Source of the DNA: Streptomyces niger
Lineage (GTDB): Bacteria > Actinomycetota > Actinomycetes > Streptomycetales > Streptomycetaceae
Reading direction: 5' to 3'
Assembly (NCBI RefSeq): GCF_000718305.1
Contig: NZ_JOFQ01000004.1
Coordinates: 372,001 to 436,000 of the forward strand
DNA length: 64,000 bases
Made by a program: the position numbers and the translations under genes. This document shows, piece by piece, positions 55,770 through 64,000 of this stretch. The first letter of the stretch is position 1, and each line of letters begins with the position of its first letter. The notes beneath the pieces are model-generated. The model searched no databases and was not told where the DNA came from. It was given only the letters and a program-made list of their open reading frames with translations.

Positions 55770-56672
55770 TCAGGGCGTCAGCCCGCGGACGAGCAGGTCC
55801 AGCAGCGCGCAGACGAACAGCGCGATGCCGATGAAGCCGTTGACCTGGAAGAACGCCCGGTTCAGCCGCGAGAGGTCATGCGGCCGGACGATCGTGTGCT
55901 CGTACAGGAACGCGCCCGCGACGATCACCAGGCCGATCCAGAAGAACACCCCGGCGCCGGTGGCCAGCGCGAACCACACGAACAGCGCCGTGGTGACCGT
56001 GTGGCAGGCGCGCGCGCCCCAGATGGCGGCCGGGATGCCGAAGCGCGCCGGTACGGACTTCACGCCGACCTCACGGTCGGTCTCGACGTCCTGGCACGCG
56101 TAGATCAGGTCGAAGCCGCCGATCCAGACGCCCACCGCGAGGCCCAGGATCACCGCTTCCCAGGACCACTCGCCGGTGATCGCCAGCCAGCCGCCGACCG
56201 GGCCCATGGCCTGGGCGAGGCCGAGGATGGCCTGCGGGAAGTTCGTGAACCGCTTGCCGTACGGATAGACCACCATCGGGATCACCGCGACGGGGGCGAG
56301 GGCCAGGCACAGCGGGTTGAGCAGCGCGGCCGCGGCGAGGAAGACGACGACGGCGACCAGCGCGCCCGTCCAGGCGTGCTTCACCGACATCGCGCCGGTG
56401 ACCAGCTCGCGGTGGGCGGTGCGCGGATTGCGGGCGTCGATCTCGCGGTCGATGATCCGGTTCGCGGCCATGGCGAAGGTGCGCAGGCCCACCATCGCGA
56501 CGGTGACGAGCAGCAGCTCCCACCAGTGCACGGTGCCGTCCACCCGGAACATCGCGGTCAGCGCGGCGATGTAGGCGAAGGGCAGCGCGAAGACCGAGTG
56601 CTCGATCATGACCAGGCGCAGGAAGGCCTTGGTACGGCCTGGTTGCGGGATGGCCGCTGAGGCGCTGCTCAC
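55770..56672 (-). CDS. mqnP: UbiA-family prenyltransferase, futalosine pathway (MqnP)
   Basis: Membrane prenyltransferase of about nine helices that attaches the polyprenyl chain to the naphthoate nucleus. The two aspartate motifs are NRIIDREIDARNPRTAHR and DLIYACQDVETDREVGVKS, matching NxxxDxxxD and DxxxD. 300 residues. GTG at 56672 overlaps the UbiD stop (GTGA) and has AAGGAG eight bases upstream. Annotated elsewhere as 4-hydroxybenzoate octaprenyltransferase, but the pairing with UbiD/UbiX and mqn genes argues for menaquinone. Confidence 0.93.
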   Translation of the reverse strand: MSSASAAIPQPGRTKAFLRLVMIEHSVFALPFAYIAALTAMFRVDGTVHWWELLLVTVAMVGLRTFAMAANRIIDREIDARNPRTAHRELVTGAMSVKHAWTGALVAVVVFLAAAALLNPLCLALAPVAVIPMVVYPYGKRFTNFPQAILGLAQAMGPVGGWLAITGEWSWEAVILGLAVGVWIGGFDLIYACQDVETDREVGVKSVPARFGIPAAIWGARACHTVTTALFVWFALATGAGVFFWIGLVIVAGAFLYEHTIVRPHDLSRLNRAFFQVNGFIGIALFVCALLDLLVRGLTP

Positions 56673-58126
56673 AGGCCGTACTCCTTCCATCGGCGGGTCA
56701 CCTTGTCCGCGGTCGCGGGGTCCGAGTCGACCATCTCCGGCCAGCCGCCGTCGCGGGTGTACCCCTCCTCGGGCCACTTCGCGGTCGCGTCGATCCCGGC
56801 CTTGCCGCCCCAGAACTGCTGGTAGGAGGCGTGGTCCAGGTGGTCGACCGGGCCCTCGACGACCGTCAGGTCGCGGGCGTAGTCGGTGTTGCCCAGCGCC
56901 CGCCAGGCGACCTCGTGGTAGTTGTGCACGTCGCAGTCGGCGTCCACCACCACGATCAGCTTGGTCAGGGACATCATGTGCGCGCCCCAGATGGCGTGCA
57001 TGACCTTCTGCGCGTGCTTGGGGTACTTCTTGTCGATCGAGACGATCGCGCAGTTGTGGAAGCCCCCGGCCTCCGGCAGGTGGTAGTCCACGATGTCCGG
57101 AATGATGATCTTGAGCAGCGGGAGGAAGAACCGCTCCGTGGCCCGGCCCAGCGGCCCGTCCTCCGTCGGCGGCCGGCCGACCACGATCGACTGGAGCAGC
57201 GGACGCTTGCGCATCGTGACGCAGTCGATGGTGAGCGCCGGGAAGTCCTCCTGCGGCGTGTAGAAGCCGGTGTGGTCCCCGAAGGGGCCCTCGGGCCGCA
57301 TCTCGCCCGGCTCCAGCCAGCCCTCCAGCACCACCTCGGCGTTGGCCGGGACCTGCAGCGGCACGGTCTGGCAGTCGACCATCTCGATCCGCTTGCCCTG
57401 CACGAAGCCGGCGAAGAGGTACTCGTCGATGTCGCCGGGCAGCGGCGCGGTCGAGGCGTACGTCACGGCCGGCGGGCAGCCGAAGGCGATGGCGACCGGC
57501 AGCCGCTCGCCGCGCTTGGCGGCGGCCTGGTAGTGGTTCCGGCTGTCCTTGTGGATCTGCCAGTGCATGCCGATGGTGCGCTTGTCGTGGCGCTGGAGGC
57601 GGTACAGGCCGAGGTTGCGGACGCCGGTCTCGGGATGCTTGGTGTGGGTCAGGCCCAGGTTGAAGAACGAGCCGCCGTCCTCGGGCCAGGTGAACAGGGC
57701 CGGCAGCCGGTCCAGGTCCACCTCGTCGCCCTTGAGGACGACCTCCTGCACGGGCGCGTCGTCGGCCTTCACCTTGCGCGGCGGGACGTGCGTCATGTTC
57801 GCGAGCTTGCCGAACGCCTCGCGGATGCCGACGAAGCCCTGCGGCAGCTCGGGCTTGAGCAGGCCGCCGATCGTGTTGCTGATCTCGTCGTAGGACTTCA
57901 GGCCCAGCGCCTTGAGCAGGCGGCGGTCGGTGCCGTAGACGTTCATGGCCAGCGGCATCGCCGAGCCCTTGACGTTCTCGAAGAGAAGCGCGGGGCCGCC
58001 GGCCTTCTGCACGCGGTCGACGATCTCCCCGACCTCCAGGTGTGGGTCGACCTCGGCCTTGATGCGCTTGAGGTCGCCTTCGCGGTCGAGCGCGCGCAGG
58101 AACGAGCGAAGATCGTCATAAGCCAT
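56669..58126 (-). CDS. ubiD: UbiD-family decarboxylase (menaquinone, MqnL-type)
   Basis: Prenyl-FMN-dependent aromatic decarboxylase of 485 residues. The family's [15 protein letters not shown] segment and the [24 protein letters not shown] motif with metal/prFMN-binding Glu and Glu-Asp region are intact; E-P-G-E-M-R-P-E precedes the latter. ATG at 58126. Its stop overlaps the mqnP start, so the two are coupled; UbiX at 53.2 kb supplies the cofactor. Removes the carboxylate of 1,4-dihydroxy-6-naphthoate-type intermediates in the proposed pathway. Confidence 0.93.
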   Translation of the reverse strand: MAYDDLRSFLRALDREGDLKRIKAEVDPHLEVGEIVDRVQKAGGPALLFENVKGSAMPLAMNVYGTDRRLLKALGLKSYDEISNTIGGLLKPELPQGFVGIREAFGKLANMTHVPPRKVKADDAPVQEVVLKGDEVDLDRLPALFTWPEDGGSFFNLGLTHTKHPETGVRNLGLYRLQRHDKRTIGMHWQIHKDSRNHYQAAAKRGERLPVAIAFGCPPAVTYASTAPLPGDIDEYLFAGFVQGKRIEMVDCQTVPLQVPANAEVVLEGWLEPGEMRPEGPFGDHTGFYTPQEDFPALTIDCVTMRKRPLLQSIVVGRPPTEDGPLGRATERFFLPLLKIIIPDIVDYHLPEAGGFHNCAIVSIDKKYPKHAQKVMHAIWGAHMMSLTKLIVVVDADCDVHNYHEVAWRALGNTDYARDLTVVEGPVDHLDHASYQQFWGGKAGIDATAKWPEEGYTRDGGWPEMVDSDPATADKVTRRWKEYGL

Positions 58127-58215
58127 GCATCCCAGTATCCGGTACGCACTACCCTGGACTGGTCACTGGGGCCGCGCTCACCGGCCCGCCCGGCCACTCC
58201 CAGGGGGAGCGACAC

Positions 58216-58677
58216 ATGCTGCGGGTGCTGATGATCCTGGTGCCGCTGGCACTGAGCATCTACGCGTTCATCGACTGCGTCACCACCGATGAGAAGCATG
58301 TGCGTCACATGCCGAAACCGCTGTGGGCGATCCTCGTGCTGCTCTTCCCGCTCGTCGGTTCGGTGTCCTGGCTGATCGCCGGGAAGGACCGTGCCGCGCT
58401 GGCCGCGGAGGGCGGCGGCGCCGGTCGCGGGCGCGGCGGCTGGGTCGCGCCGGACGACAACCCCGAGTTCCTGCAGAAGCTGGGCACGCAGGAGCGGGCG
58501 CAGCGGCGGGACGCGGACGAGGCGCTGCTCAAGGACTGGGAGGCGGACCTCAAGCGCCGCGAGGAGGACCTGCGCCGCCGCGAGGCCGGCGAACGGCCAC
58601 AGTCCGGCGAGCGGTCGCAGTCCGGCGAGCCCCGCGAGAGCGGGGAGCGGCGCGAGACCGGGGAGCGGGACGAATGA
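58216..58677 (+). CDS. PLDc_N domain small membrane protein
   Basis: 153 residues: two helices (about 2-19 and 37-54) of the phospholipase D-nuclease N-terminal (PLDc_N) type, with [24 protein letters not shown] diagnostic, then a charged coiled-coil tail ([23 protein letters not shown]) and GER/SGE repeats at the end. No catalytic HKD motif. ATG with GGGGGAG upstream. Stop overlaps the nucleoside deaminase start (ATGA). Function unknown. Confidence 0.85.
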   Translation: MLRVLMILVPLALSIYAFIDCVTTDEKHVRHMPKPLWAILVLLFPLVGSVSWLIAGKDRAALAAEGGGAGRGRGGWVAPDDNPEFLQKLGTQERAQRRDADEALLKDWEADLKRREEDLRRREAGERPQSGERSQSGEPRESGERRETGERDE

Positions 58678-59186
58678 GCGGACCGGACGCGCCGGACGCG
58701 GCCGGGATGCTGGCCGCCGCGGTGGCCGAGGCCCGGGCCGGGCTCGCCTCCGGCGGCATCCCGATCGGCGCCGCGCTGTATGGCGCCGACGGCACGCTGC
58801 TGGGGCGCGGCCACAATCGCCGGGTGCAGGACGGCGACCCGTCGGCGCACGCCGAGACCGCGGCGTTCCGGGCCGCGGGGCGACCGAGTAGCTGGAGCGC
58901 GCAGCGCTCTCCGTCGGGGGCGGTGGCGGGAGACGGGCGGGCGTACAAGGGCACGACCATGGTCACCACGCTCTCACCGTGCTGGTACTGCAGCGGGCTG
59001 GTGCGCCAGTTCGGGATCTCCCGGGTGGTGATCGGCGAGGCGCGGACCTTCCACGGCGGCCACGACTGGCTGGCCGAGCACGGCGTGGAGGTCGTGCTGC
59101 TGGACGATCCGGAGTGCGTGGCGATGATGCGCGACTTCATCGCCGAGCGGCCCGCACTGTGGCACGAGGACATCGGCGAGGACTGA
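58674..59186 (+). CDS. nucleoside/cytosine deaminase (CDA superfamily)
   Basis: 170-residue zinc deaminase. Zinc and catalytic motifs: HAET (His59, Glu61) and SPCWYC (Cys103, Cys106). The pattern with [16 protein letters not shown] and [15 protein letters not shown] resembles yeast-type cytosine deaminase. Between them residues ~71-90 form an extra Ser/Gly-rich loop that I would not expect in close relatives. ATG at 58674 overlaps the previous stop by four bases. Substrate: cytosine or another base/nucleoside; not resolved. Confidence 0.9.
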   Translation: MSGPDAPDAAGMLAAAVAEARAGLASGGIPIGAALYGADGTLLGRGHNRRVQDGDPSAHAETAAFRAAGRPSSWSAQRSPSGAVAGDGRAYKGTTMVTTLSPCWYCSGLVRQFGISRVVIGEARTFHGGHDWLAEHGVEVVLLDDPECVAMMRDFIAERPALWHEDIGED

Positions 59187-59450
59187 GCGGACCGCGAAGC
59201 ACCGACCCGGCCGAAGGGTCCGGTGACACGTTCGGTGGCGGAAGAGCCGCCGTTCGGCCGACAGGGCGCCGGGCGCGCGCTGAAATACCGTCAGAAAGCC
59301 TGGTACGCGCCCTAAGCTGACGCCGTCCTCAAGATCGTCCGCGTAACGTGCCTGGCCAGCGCCTTTTGCCAGGCAATGTTCGGCTGTTCATGGTCAATTG
59401 ATGCATGATTCACGCATCTCCTCCTGCCTGCCGCGCCTCCTTGCCGCGAC
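59187..59450. other. non-coding region before the phospholipase leader
   Basis: No gene. The part 59335-59420 is less GC-rich and includes GCCAGCGCCTTTTGCCAGG and CAATTGATGCATGATTCA; it probably carries the phospholipase promoter. Weak GTTC repeats do not make a convincing PHO box. Confidence 0.45.
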
Positions 59451-59494
59451 AGTCGGTCCGGCCCCTGGGGAATGACCCCGCGGCCGGACCGACT
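59451..59494 (+). promoter_or_regulatory. large hairpin in the phospholipase C leader
   Basis: AGTCGGTCCGGCC (59451-59463) is the exact complement of 59482-59494; the loop itself contains a GGGG/CCCC hairpin (59467-59470, 59476-59479). It ends 27 nt before the start codon, leaving the ribosome site free. Could be a terminator of upstream transcription or a leader attenuator. Confidence 0.6.
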
Positions 59495-59521
59495 CAAGGA
59501 GACACACAGGGAGGGGCCCCG

Positions 59522-60949
59522 ATGCCCGACATGACCCGACGCAGACTCCTCGGCTCCGCGGTGGGCGCGGTGGCCGGCGGCGCCGCGCTCTCGCTGCTGC
59601 CACCGAGCGTGCGGCAGGCCGTCGCGGCCGGGCCGCCCCGGAACGGCTCGCTCGACGACATCGAGCACGTCGTGCTGCTGATGCAGGAGAACCGTTCGTT
59701 CGACCACTACTTCGGGACGCTGCGCGGCGTACGCGGCTTCGCCGACCCCGCCGCGCTCACCCTCTCCACCGGCCGCTCGGTCTTCCACCAGCCGGACGCC
59801 GAGAACCCGGACGGCTACCTGCTGCCGTTCCACCTGGACACGCACAAGTCCAGCGCCCAGGCCATACCGTCCACCAGCCACGCCTGGTCCGTGCAGCACG
59901 AGGCCTGGAACGGCGGCAAGATGGACCGCTGGCTGCCCGCGCACCGCAAGGCGGACGGCAGGAACGGCCCGTACGTGATGGGCTACCACAAGCGCTCGGA
60001 CATCCCCTTCCACTTCGCGCTCGCCGAGGCGTTCACCGTCTGCGACCACTACTTCTGCTCCGTCTTCGGGCCCACCTGGCCGAACCGGCTGTACTGGATG
60101 ACCGGCACCATCGACCCCGGCGGCACCCGGGGCGGCCCGGTCCTGGACAACATCGCGCCCGAGCCGTACCGCTGGACGACGTACGCCGAACGGCTGCAGG
60201 CGGCCGGCGTGAGCTGGAAGGTCTACCAGCAGGACGACGACTACGGCTGCAACCTCCTGGAGCAGTTCCAGACCTTCCGGGATGCCGAGCCCGGCGACGC
60301 GCTGTACGAGCGGGGCGTGCGGCCGCAGCCCGCCGGCACCTTCGAGGACGACGCGCGCAACGACCGGCTGCCGGCCGTCTCCTGGATCATCCCGACGGCC
60401 GCGGAGTCCGAGCACCCCGACTACCTGCCGGCCGCCGGCGCCGACTTCGTCGCGCGCAAGATCGAGGCCATCGCGAGCAACCCGAAGGTGTGGCGGAAGA
60501 CCGCCTTCATCCTGAACTACGACGAGAACGACGGCCTCTTCGACCACGTCCCGCCGCCGGTGCCGCCGGCCGGGACGAAGGACGAGTTCGTCGGCGGGCT
60601 GCCCATCGGCGGCGGCTTCCGCGTCCCGGCCCTGATCGTCTCGCCCTGGACGGTGGGCGGCTGGGCCGCGGGCGACACCTTCGACCACACCTCGGTCCTG
60701 CAGTTCCTGGAGCGCTTCACCGGCGTCGAGGAACCGAACATCTCCGACTGGCGCCGCGCCACGTTCGGCGACCTGACCTCGGCGTTCGGCTTCGGGCAAG
60801 CCGCACAGCGCCCGCCGCGGCTGCCGCGGGACACCGCCGACCAGCTGGCCGAGGCCAAGCGCGAGGTCGCCACCCTCCCCGAGCCGACCCTGCCCGGCGC
60901 GGACCAGACCCCGCCCCGCCAGGAGCGCGGCAACCGCAGGCGCCGCTGA
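59522..60949 (+). CDS. Tat-secreted phospholipase C / phosphoesterase family protein
   Basis: 475-residue exported phosphoesterase. Twin-arginine signal MTRRRLLGSAVGAVAGG with hydrophobic core and AVAAG cleavage site near 36. The family motif LMQENRSFDHYFGTLRGVRGF near 53-73 bears the metal-binding Glu/Asn and nucleophile region; FNY/ILNYDENDGLFDH near 337-349 supplies further metal ligands. Belongs to the non-haemolytic PLC/AcpA group, releasing phosphate or phosphocholine head groups outside the cell. ATG at 59522 with GGGAGGGG upstream. Confidence 0.91.
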   Translation: MPDMTRRRLLGSAVGAVAGGAALSLLPPSVRQAVAAGPPRNGSLDDIEHVVLLMQENRSFDHYFGTLRGVRGFADPAALTLSTGRSVFHQPDAENPDGYLLPFHLDTHKSSAQAIPSTSHAWSVQHEAWNGGKMDRWLPAHRKADGRNGPYVMGYHKRSDIPFHFALAEAFTVCDHYFCSVFGPTWPNRLYWMTGTIDPGGTRGGPVLDNIAPEPYRWTTYAERLQAAGVSWKVYQQDDDYGCNLLEQFQTFRDAEPGDALYERGVRPQPAGTFEDDARNDRLPAVSWIIPTAAESEHPDYLPAAGADFVARKIEAIASNPKVWRKTAFILNYDENDGLFDHVPPPVPPAGTKDEFVGGLPIGGGFRVPALIVSPWTVGGWAAGDTFDHTSVLQFLERFTGVEEPNISDWRRATFGDLTSAFGFGQAAQRPPRLPRDTADQLAEAKREVATLPEPTLPGADQTPPRQERGNRRRR

Positions 60950-61042
60950 TCCGCCCCCGGCCGCGGCGTACCACCAGACGTACCACCGAAGCGCACGAAA
61001 ACCGGTGGCACGCCGCGGCCGCATGGCGCACGCTGATCCCCC

Positions 61043-61651
61043 ATGAACGACCGTCAGACCCCGCCGGCCCGGCAGATCAGGGCCGCGCACACCGACACCA
61101 CCGTCACCGTCTACCAGGCCTACGCCCCCGCACTCGGCGAGCCCACCGCCCGCGACGGGCGCTTCCCCGCCGCGTGGAAGCGGGACCGCATGACGTGGAT
61201 CAAGCCGTCGTTCCTGTGGATGATGTACCGCTGCGGCTGGGGCACCAAGCCCGACCAGGAGTGCGTCCTGGCCCTGGAGATCGACCGCACCGGCTTCGAC
61301 CGGGCGCTCGGCCACGCCTGCCTCTCGCACTTCGACCCGGCCGAGCACGCCGACCACGCCGCCTGGAAGCAGGCGCTGCGCGAGTCCCCCGCCCGAGTCC
61401 AGTGGGACCCGGAGCGCGATCTGCACCTGCGCCCGCTCGGGCACCGTTCGCTCCAGCTCGGCCTGTCCGGCGAGGCCGCCCGGCGCTACGCCGACGAGTG
61501 GCTCGTCACCGTCCGCGACGTCACCCCGCTCGCCCGCCGGATCCGGACCCTCGTACAGGAGGGTGACCTGGCGGCGGCGCGCGCCCTGCTGCCGCGCGAA
61601 CTCCCGTACCCCGCGCCGGAATCCACGCCCGGAATCAGCCCGCTCGTTTGA
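61043..61651 (+). CDS. DUF4291 protein
   Basis: 202-residue cytoplasmic protein. Landmarks of DUF4291: RQIRAAHTDTTVTVYQAYAP at the start, DRMTWIKPSFLWMMYRCGW (about 48-66), then RHLRPLGHRSLQLGL-like VQWDPERDLHL. Function unknown; conserved WIKPSFLWMMYR with charged residues suggests an enzyme pocket. ATG at 61043 without a good ribosome site. Isolated between phospholipase and ccsB; convergent with the latter. Confidence 0.82.
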   Translation: MNDRQTPPARQIRAAHTDTTVTVYQAYAPALGEPTARDGRFPAAWKRDRMTWIKPSFLWMMYRCGWGTKPDQECVLALEIDRTGFDRALGHACLSHFDPAEHADHAAWKQALRESPARVQWDPERDLHLRPLGHRSLQLGLSGEAARRYADEWLVTVRDVTPLARRIRTLVQEGDLAAARALLPRELPYPAPESTPGISPLV

Positions 61652-61753
61652 TCTCCGGTCGGCGCAGCGGCCCCGCCCCCGGCAACGGCAGCACGGCCCC
61701 CGCCCCCGTCGCATCGGCGGCCGGCAGCGCCGTCGTGGTGACGGAAAAAGCGG

Positions 61754-61792
61754 ACCGGGACCGTGCGGCGCCGAAGCGCGCACGGTCCCGGT
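61754..61792. terminator. perfect 14-bp stem terminator
   Basis: ACCGGGACCGTGCG (61754-61767) and its exact complement at 61779-61792 lie between the convergent DUF4291 and ccsB genes; probably serves both. Confidence 0.85.
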
Positions 61793-61809
61793 ACCGGAAG
61801 TGCGGCGGA

Positions 61810-62898
61810 TCAGACCCCGGCGTAGGAGTGCAGGCCGGTGACGAAGATGTTCACGCCGTAGTAGTTGAAGAGGTAGCAGGCGAAGGCGATCAGGGCCAGG
61901 TAGGCGGCCTTGCGGCCCTTCCATCCCGCGGTGGCGCGCGCGTGCAGGTAGCAGGCGTAGGCCACCCACGTGATGAAGGACCAGACCTCCTTGGGGTCCC
62001 AGCCCCAGTAGCGGCCCCAGGCGGCCTCGGCCCAGATGGCGCCCGCGATGATCGTGAAGGTCCACAGCGGGAAGACGGTCGCGTTGATGCGGTACGCGAA
62101 CTTGTCCAGCGTGGCGGCGGCGGGCAGCCGCTCCAGGACGGACTTGGCGAAGGCGCCGGGCTGCTTGCCCGCGGGGTCGGCGAGCTTCGCCTCGTACCGG
62201 TCGCGGAAGAGGTACAGCAGGGTGGCGACCGCGCCCATGTAGAGCACCGCGCCGGAGATGATCGCGCAGCTGACGTGGATCCACAGCCAGTACGAGTGCA
62301 GCGCCGGGACGAGCTGGTCGCTGGCGGTGTAGAGGACCGAGACGGCCAGGCCCAGGTCCAGCAGGACGGTGGTGACCAGCGGCAGGCCGAGCCAGCGGAC
62401 GTTCTTCTTGGTCATCAGCAGGACCAGGTACACGGCCACCGCGACCGCGGCGAAGGTCGTGGAGAACTCGTACATGTTGCCCCAGGGGGCACGCTCCACC
62501 GACAGCGCGCGGGTGACCACGCCGCCGACGTGGATCAGCCACGCCAGCGTGGTCAGCGAGACGGCGATCCGGCCGTACAGGTCGCCCTTCTCGGTGCCGC
62601 CGTGCGCGCCGACGCCGTCGGGCACGTCCCGGCTGCCGGCCGCGGAGCGGGTGACGACCTTGGGCCGGTCCAGGACGGCGGTGCCACCGGCCTGCGCCGT
62701 GGACCGCACCGTCACGGCGGGCGCCGCCGCTTTCTCCCCGGTGAGCGCGGCGGCCGTACGGCCCACCTTGCTGCGGCTGCCGAAGACCCACTCCGCCATG
62801 TGCGCGAGGAACGCCAGGGTGTAGATCGCCATCGCCGAATAGATCAGCGTGTTGCTGGTATTGGCCAGGTTCTCGTTGGCCGCGGCCGCGAGGTTCAC
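61810..62898 (-). CDS. ccsB: c-type cytochrome biogenesis protein CcsB (ResC)
   Basis: 362-residue membrane protein of System II cytochrome c maturation, which delivers haem to apocytochromes outside the membrane. About eight helices; the tryptophan-rich WWD-like motif WGRYWGWDPKEVWSF is near residues 290-304, with conserved histidines in flanking helices (SYWLWIHVSCAI, TWVAYACYLH). GTG at 62898 with AAGGAG five bases upstream and overlapping the resB stop (GTGA). A non-conserved loop of about 60 residues after helix 1 is typical of actinobacteria. Confidence 0.93.
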   Translation of the reverse strand: MNLAAAANENLANTSNTLIYSAMAIYTLAFLAHMAEWVFGSRSKVGRTAAALTGEKAAAPAVTVRSTAQAGGTAVLDRPKVVTRSAAGSRDVPDGVGAHGGTEKGDLYGRIAVSLTTLAWLIHVGGVVTRALSVERAPWGNMYEFSTTFAAVAVAVYLVLLMTKKNVRWLGLPLVTTVLLDLGLAVSVLYTASDQLVPALHSYWLWIHVSCAIISGAVLYMGAVATLLYLFRDRYEAKLADPAGKQPGAFAKSVLERLPAAATLDKFAYRINATVFPLWTFTIIAGAIWAEAAWGRYWGWDPKEVWSFITWVAYACYLHARATAGWKGRKAAYLALIAFACYLFNYYGVNIFVTGLHSYAGV

Positions 62899-64000
62899 GC
62901 GCGCGCTCCTTCGGAGGGGTCAGCATTGCCGGCGGAGTCGGACGGCTCCGCGGAGTCTTCAGAGTCTGGGGCCGGGGACGTGGACGCCGGTTTCTCCCCG
63001 TCCTCGTCCACCGCCTGAGGCGCGTCCGGCTGGAGGGCGTACGCCAGGTCCGCCAGCTCCTCGGGGAGCTTCGGGGACTCGCTGCGGCCGAGGCCTGCGA
63101 TCTCCACGACGGTGACGCCGTCGGGGCCCGGTTCGGCCCGCACCCACACCCGGCGGCGCTGGATGAACAGCGAGGCGGCCAGGCCCAGCAGCGCGGCGAC
63201 CGCGCCGCCCAGCGCGAGCTCGTTGCCGGGCTGGTGGGAGATGGTGAAGCTGGCCCACTGCTTGACGCCGTCGAACCGGATGCTGCCGTCTCCGTTCGGC
63301 AGCTTCATGGTCTGGCCCTGCTCCATCATCTGGGCGAAGGGCGCGCCGTCCTTCTTGTACTGCTTCAGGTTCTTCGTCTCCAGCTGGTAGACGTTCTGCG
63401 GCAGGCCGGAGTCCACGCCCAGGTCACCGTGGTACGCGGTGAGGGTGAGGCGGGGATTGTCCAGTGCCGGGAAGACGGAGAACATCGAGCCGGAGCCCTT
63501 GCCGCCGAAGGTCGGGACGAAGAAGCCCTGGAAGCCCAGCTGGTTCTTCTTGCCGTCCTTGGTCTTGGCGCCGGGGACCTTCACCACGCCGCTGGAGGTG
63601 AAGTTCTTCTGGTCCTGCGGGAGGAAGGGGACCGCGCCCTCGTAGACGACCTTGCCGGTGCCGTCCTTGACGGTGACCTCGGGGGCGTAGCCGTGCGAGA
63701 GCAGGTAGACCCGGTCGCCGCCGATGTCCAGCGGCTCGTTGACCTTGATCGAGGTCTTGTGCTCCTTGCCGTCGGCACCGCTGAAGTAGGTGACGTCGGC
63801 GCGGAAGACGCGCGGGGTGCCGGTCTGCGGGCCGGAGCGCTCGTACGTGGCGACGAACTTGTCGAGCTGGAAGCCGAACGGCGCAAGGTCGTCGGTGTCG
63901 AAGAACGAGCCGGACTTGAAGTCGTCGAACTGGGTCAGGCTGTTGGAGAAGCCGTCGCCCTCGGCGATCAGCTTGCCGCCCTCGGACTTCCACAGCTGGC
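62895..64000 (-). CDS. resB: cytochrome c biogenesis protein ResB (partial, N-terminus beyond window)
   Basis: C-terminal ~368 residues of ResB (Ccs1), partner of CcsB in System II. The visible part is mostly the large extracytoplasmic beta domain (SFFDTDDLAPFGFQLDKF, GYAPEVTVKDGTGKVVYEG, LTAYHGDLGVDSGLPQNVY) followed by the last membrane helix (ELALGGAVAALLGLAASLFI) and the RRRVWVR cytoplasmic edge, then an acidic tail of about 80 residues ending PSEGARA. The frame is open to the window edge, so the start is not seen. Confidence 0.92.
   Translation of the reverse strand, partial: QLWKSEGGKLIAEGDGFSNSLTQFDDFKSGSFFDTDDLAPFGFQLDKFVATYERSGPQTGTPRVFRADVTYFSGADGKEHKTSIKVNEPLDIGGDRVYLLSHGYAPEVTVKDGTGKVVYEGAVPFLPQDQKNFTSSGVVKVPGAKTKDGKKNQLGFQGFFVPTFGGKGSGSMFSVFPALDNPRLTLTAYHGDLGVDSGLPQNVYQLETKNLKQYKKDGAPFAQMMEQGQTMKLPNGDGSIRFDGVKQWASFTISHQPGNELALGGAVAALLGLAASLFIQRRRVWVRAEPGPDGVTVVEIAGLGRSESPKLPEELADLAYALQPDAPQAVDEDGEKPASTSPAPDSEDSAEPSDSAGNADPSEGARA

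Noticed and set aside
59350..59420. PHO box controlling the phospholipase C gene
   Set aside because: GTTC elements are present but not in 11-bp periodic direct repeats.

Overview
The window is high-GC actinobacterial chromosome, almost certainly from a Streptomyces or close relative. Evidence: very strong G/C bias at third codon positions, many GTG starts, GGAGG-type ribosome binding sites, a 14-gene nuoA-N operon, and a full set of futalosine-pathway menaquinone genes in the order I recall for Streptomyces. There is no rRNA, tRNA, CRISPR array, prophage, insertion sequence or biosynthetic megacluster; this looks like core chromosome.

Layout. 1-4.3 kb (minus): ABC exporter permease (cut by the window edge) and ATPase, a membrane-anchored LolA-like protein, and a long-chain polyprenyl diphosphate synthase. 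4.6-8.1 kb (plus): a POT-family peptide transporter and a CocE/NonD-type hydrolase. 8.2-10.8 kb (minus): an ATP-grasp ligase and a flavin oxidoreductase of unknown joint function. 11.0-12.0 kb (plus): two tandem paralogous lipoproteins. 12.1-28.4 kb (minus): the complete proton-pumping NADH dehydrogenase (complex I) operon, nearly every junction overlapping by 1-8 nt, with a good Rex operator candidate upstream of nuoA. 28.5-29.9 kb: a long non-coding stretch and a secreted NlpC/P60 endopeptidase. 30-40 kb: small monooxygenase, IclR regulator, a newly recognised 52-codon gene, geranylgeranyl-reductase family protein, GNAT, menG, Uma2-family gene, amidohydrolase-like gene, mqnC, Ser/Thr kinase, mqnA. 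40.5 kb: a cold-shock protein with a structured leader. 41-47.5 kb: long-chain acyl-CoA synthetase, then thiolase / two-domain 3-oxoacyl reductase / MaoC hydratase with a TetR regulator; the same operator-like sequence lies in front of the TetR gene and between the divergent thiolase and reductase. 47.7-50.7 kb: alpha/beta hydrolase, dicarboxylate symporter, DUF4229. 50.8-58.1 kb: GNAT, mqnE, Lrp/AsnC regulator, UbiX, rhomboid protease, DUF4870, mqnP, UbiD. 58.2-61.7 kb: PLDc_N protein, nucleoside deaminase, Tat-secreted phospholipase C-like enzyme, DUF4291. 61.8-64 kb: ccsB and resB (cut by the edge) for cytochrome c maturation.

How it fits together. The theme is respiration. Polyprenyl diphosphate synthase supplies the quinone tail; MqnA, MqnE and MqnC make the naphthoquinone precursor; the UbiA-like MqnP, UbiD and UbiX perform the late prenylation/decarboxylation; MenG methylates; the geranylgeranyl-reductase homologue may saturate the side chain. 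The product is the electron acceptor of the complex I encoded between them, and ResB/CcsB serve the cytochrome c branch. Missing from the window are the aminodeoxyfutalosine deaminase, MqnB and MqnD.

I see no convincing wholly new multi-gene system. The most testable new observations are the Rex site, the duplicated TetR operator, the ATP-grasp/flavoenzyme pair, a low-GC Uma2 gene sitting inside the mqnC-menG cluster, a homopurine mirror repeat, and a 17-bp tandem repeat that multiplies the stop-codon end of the DUF4870 gene.
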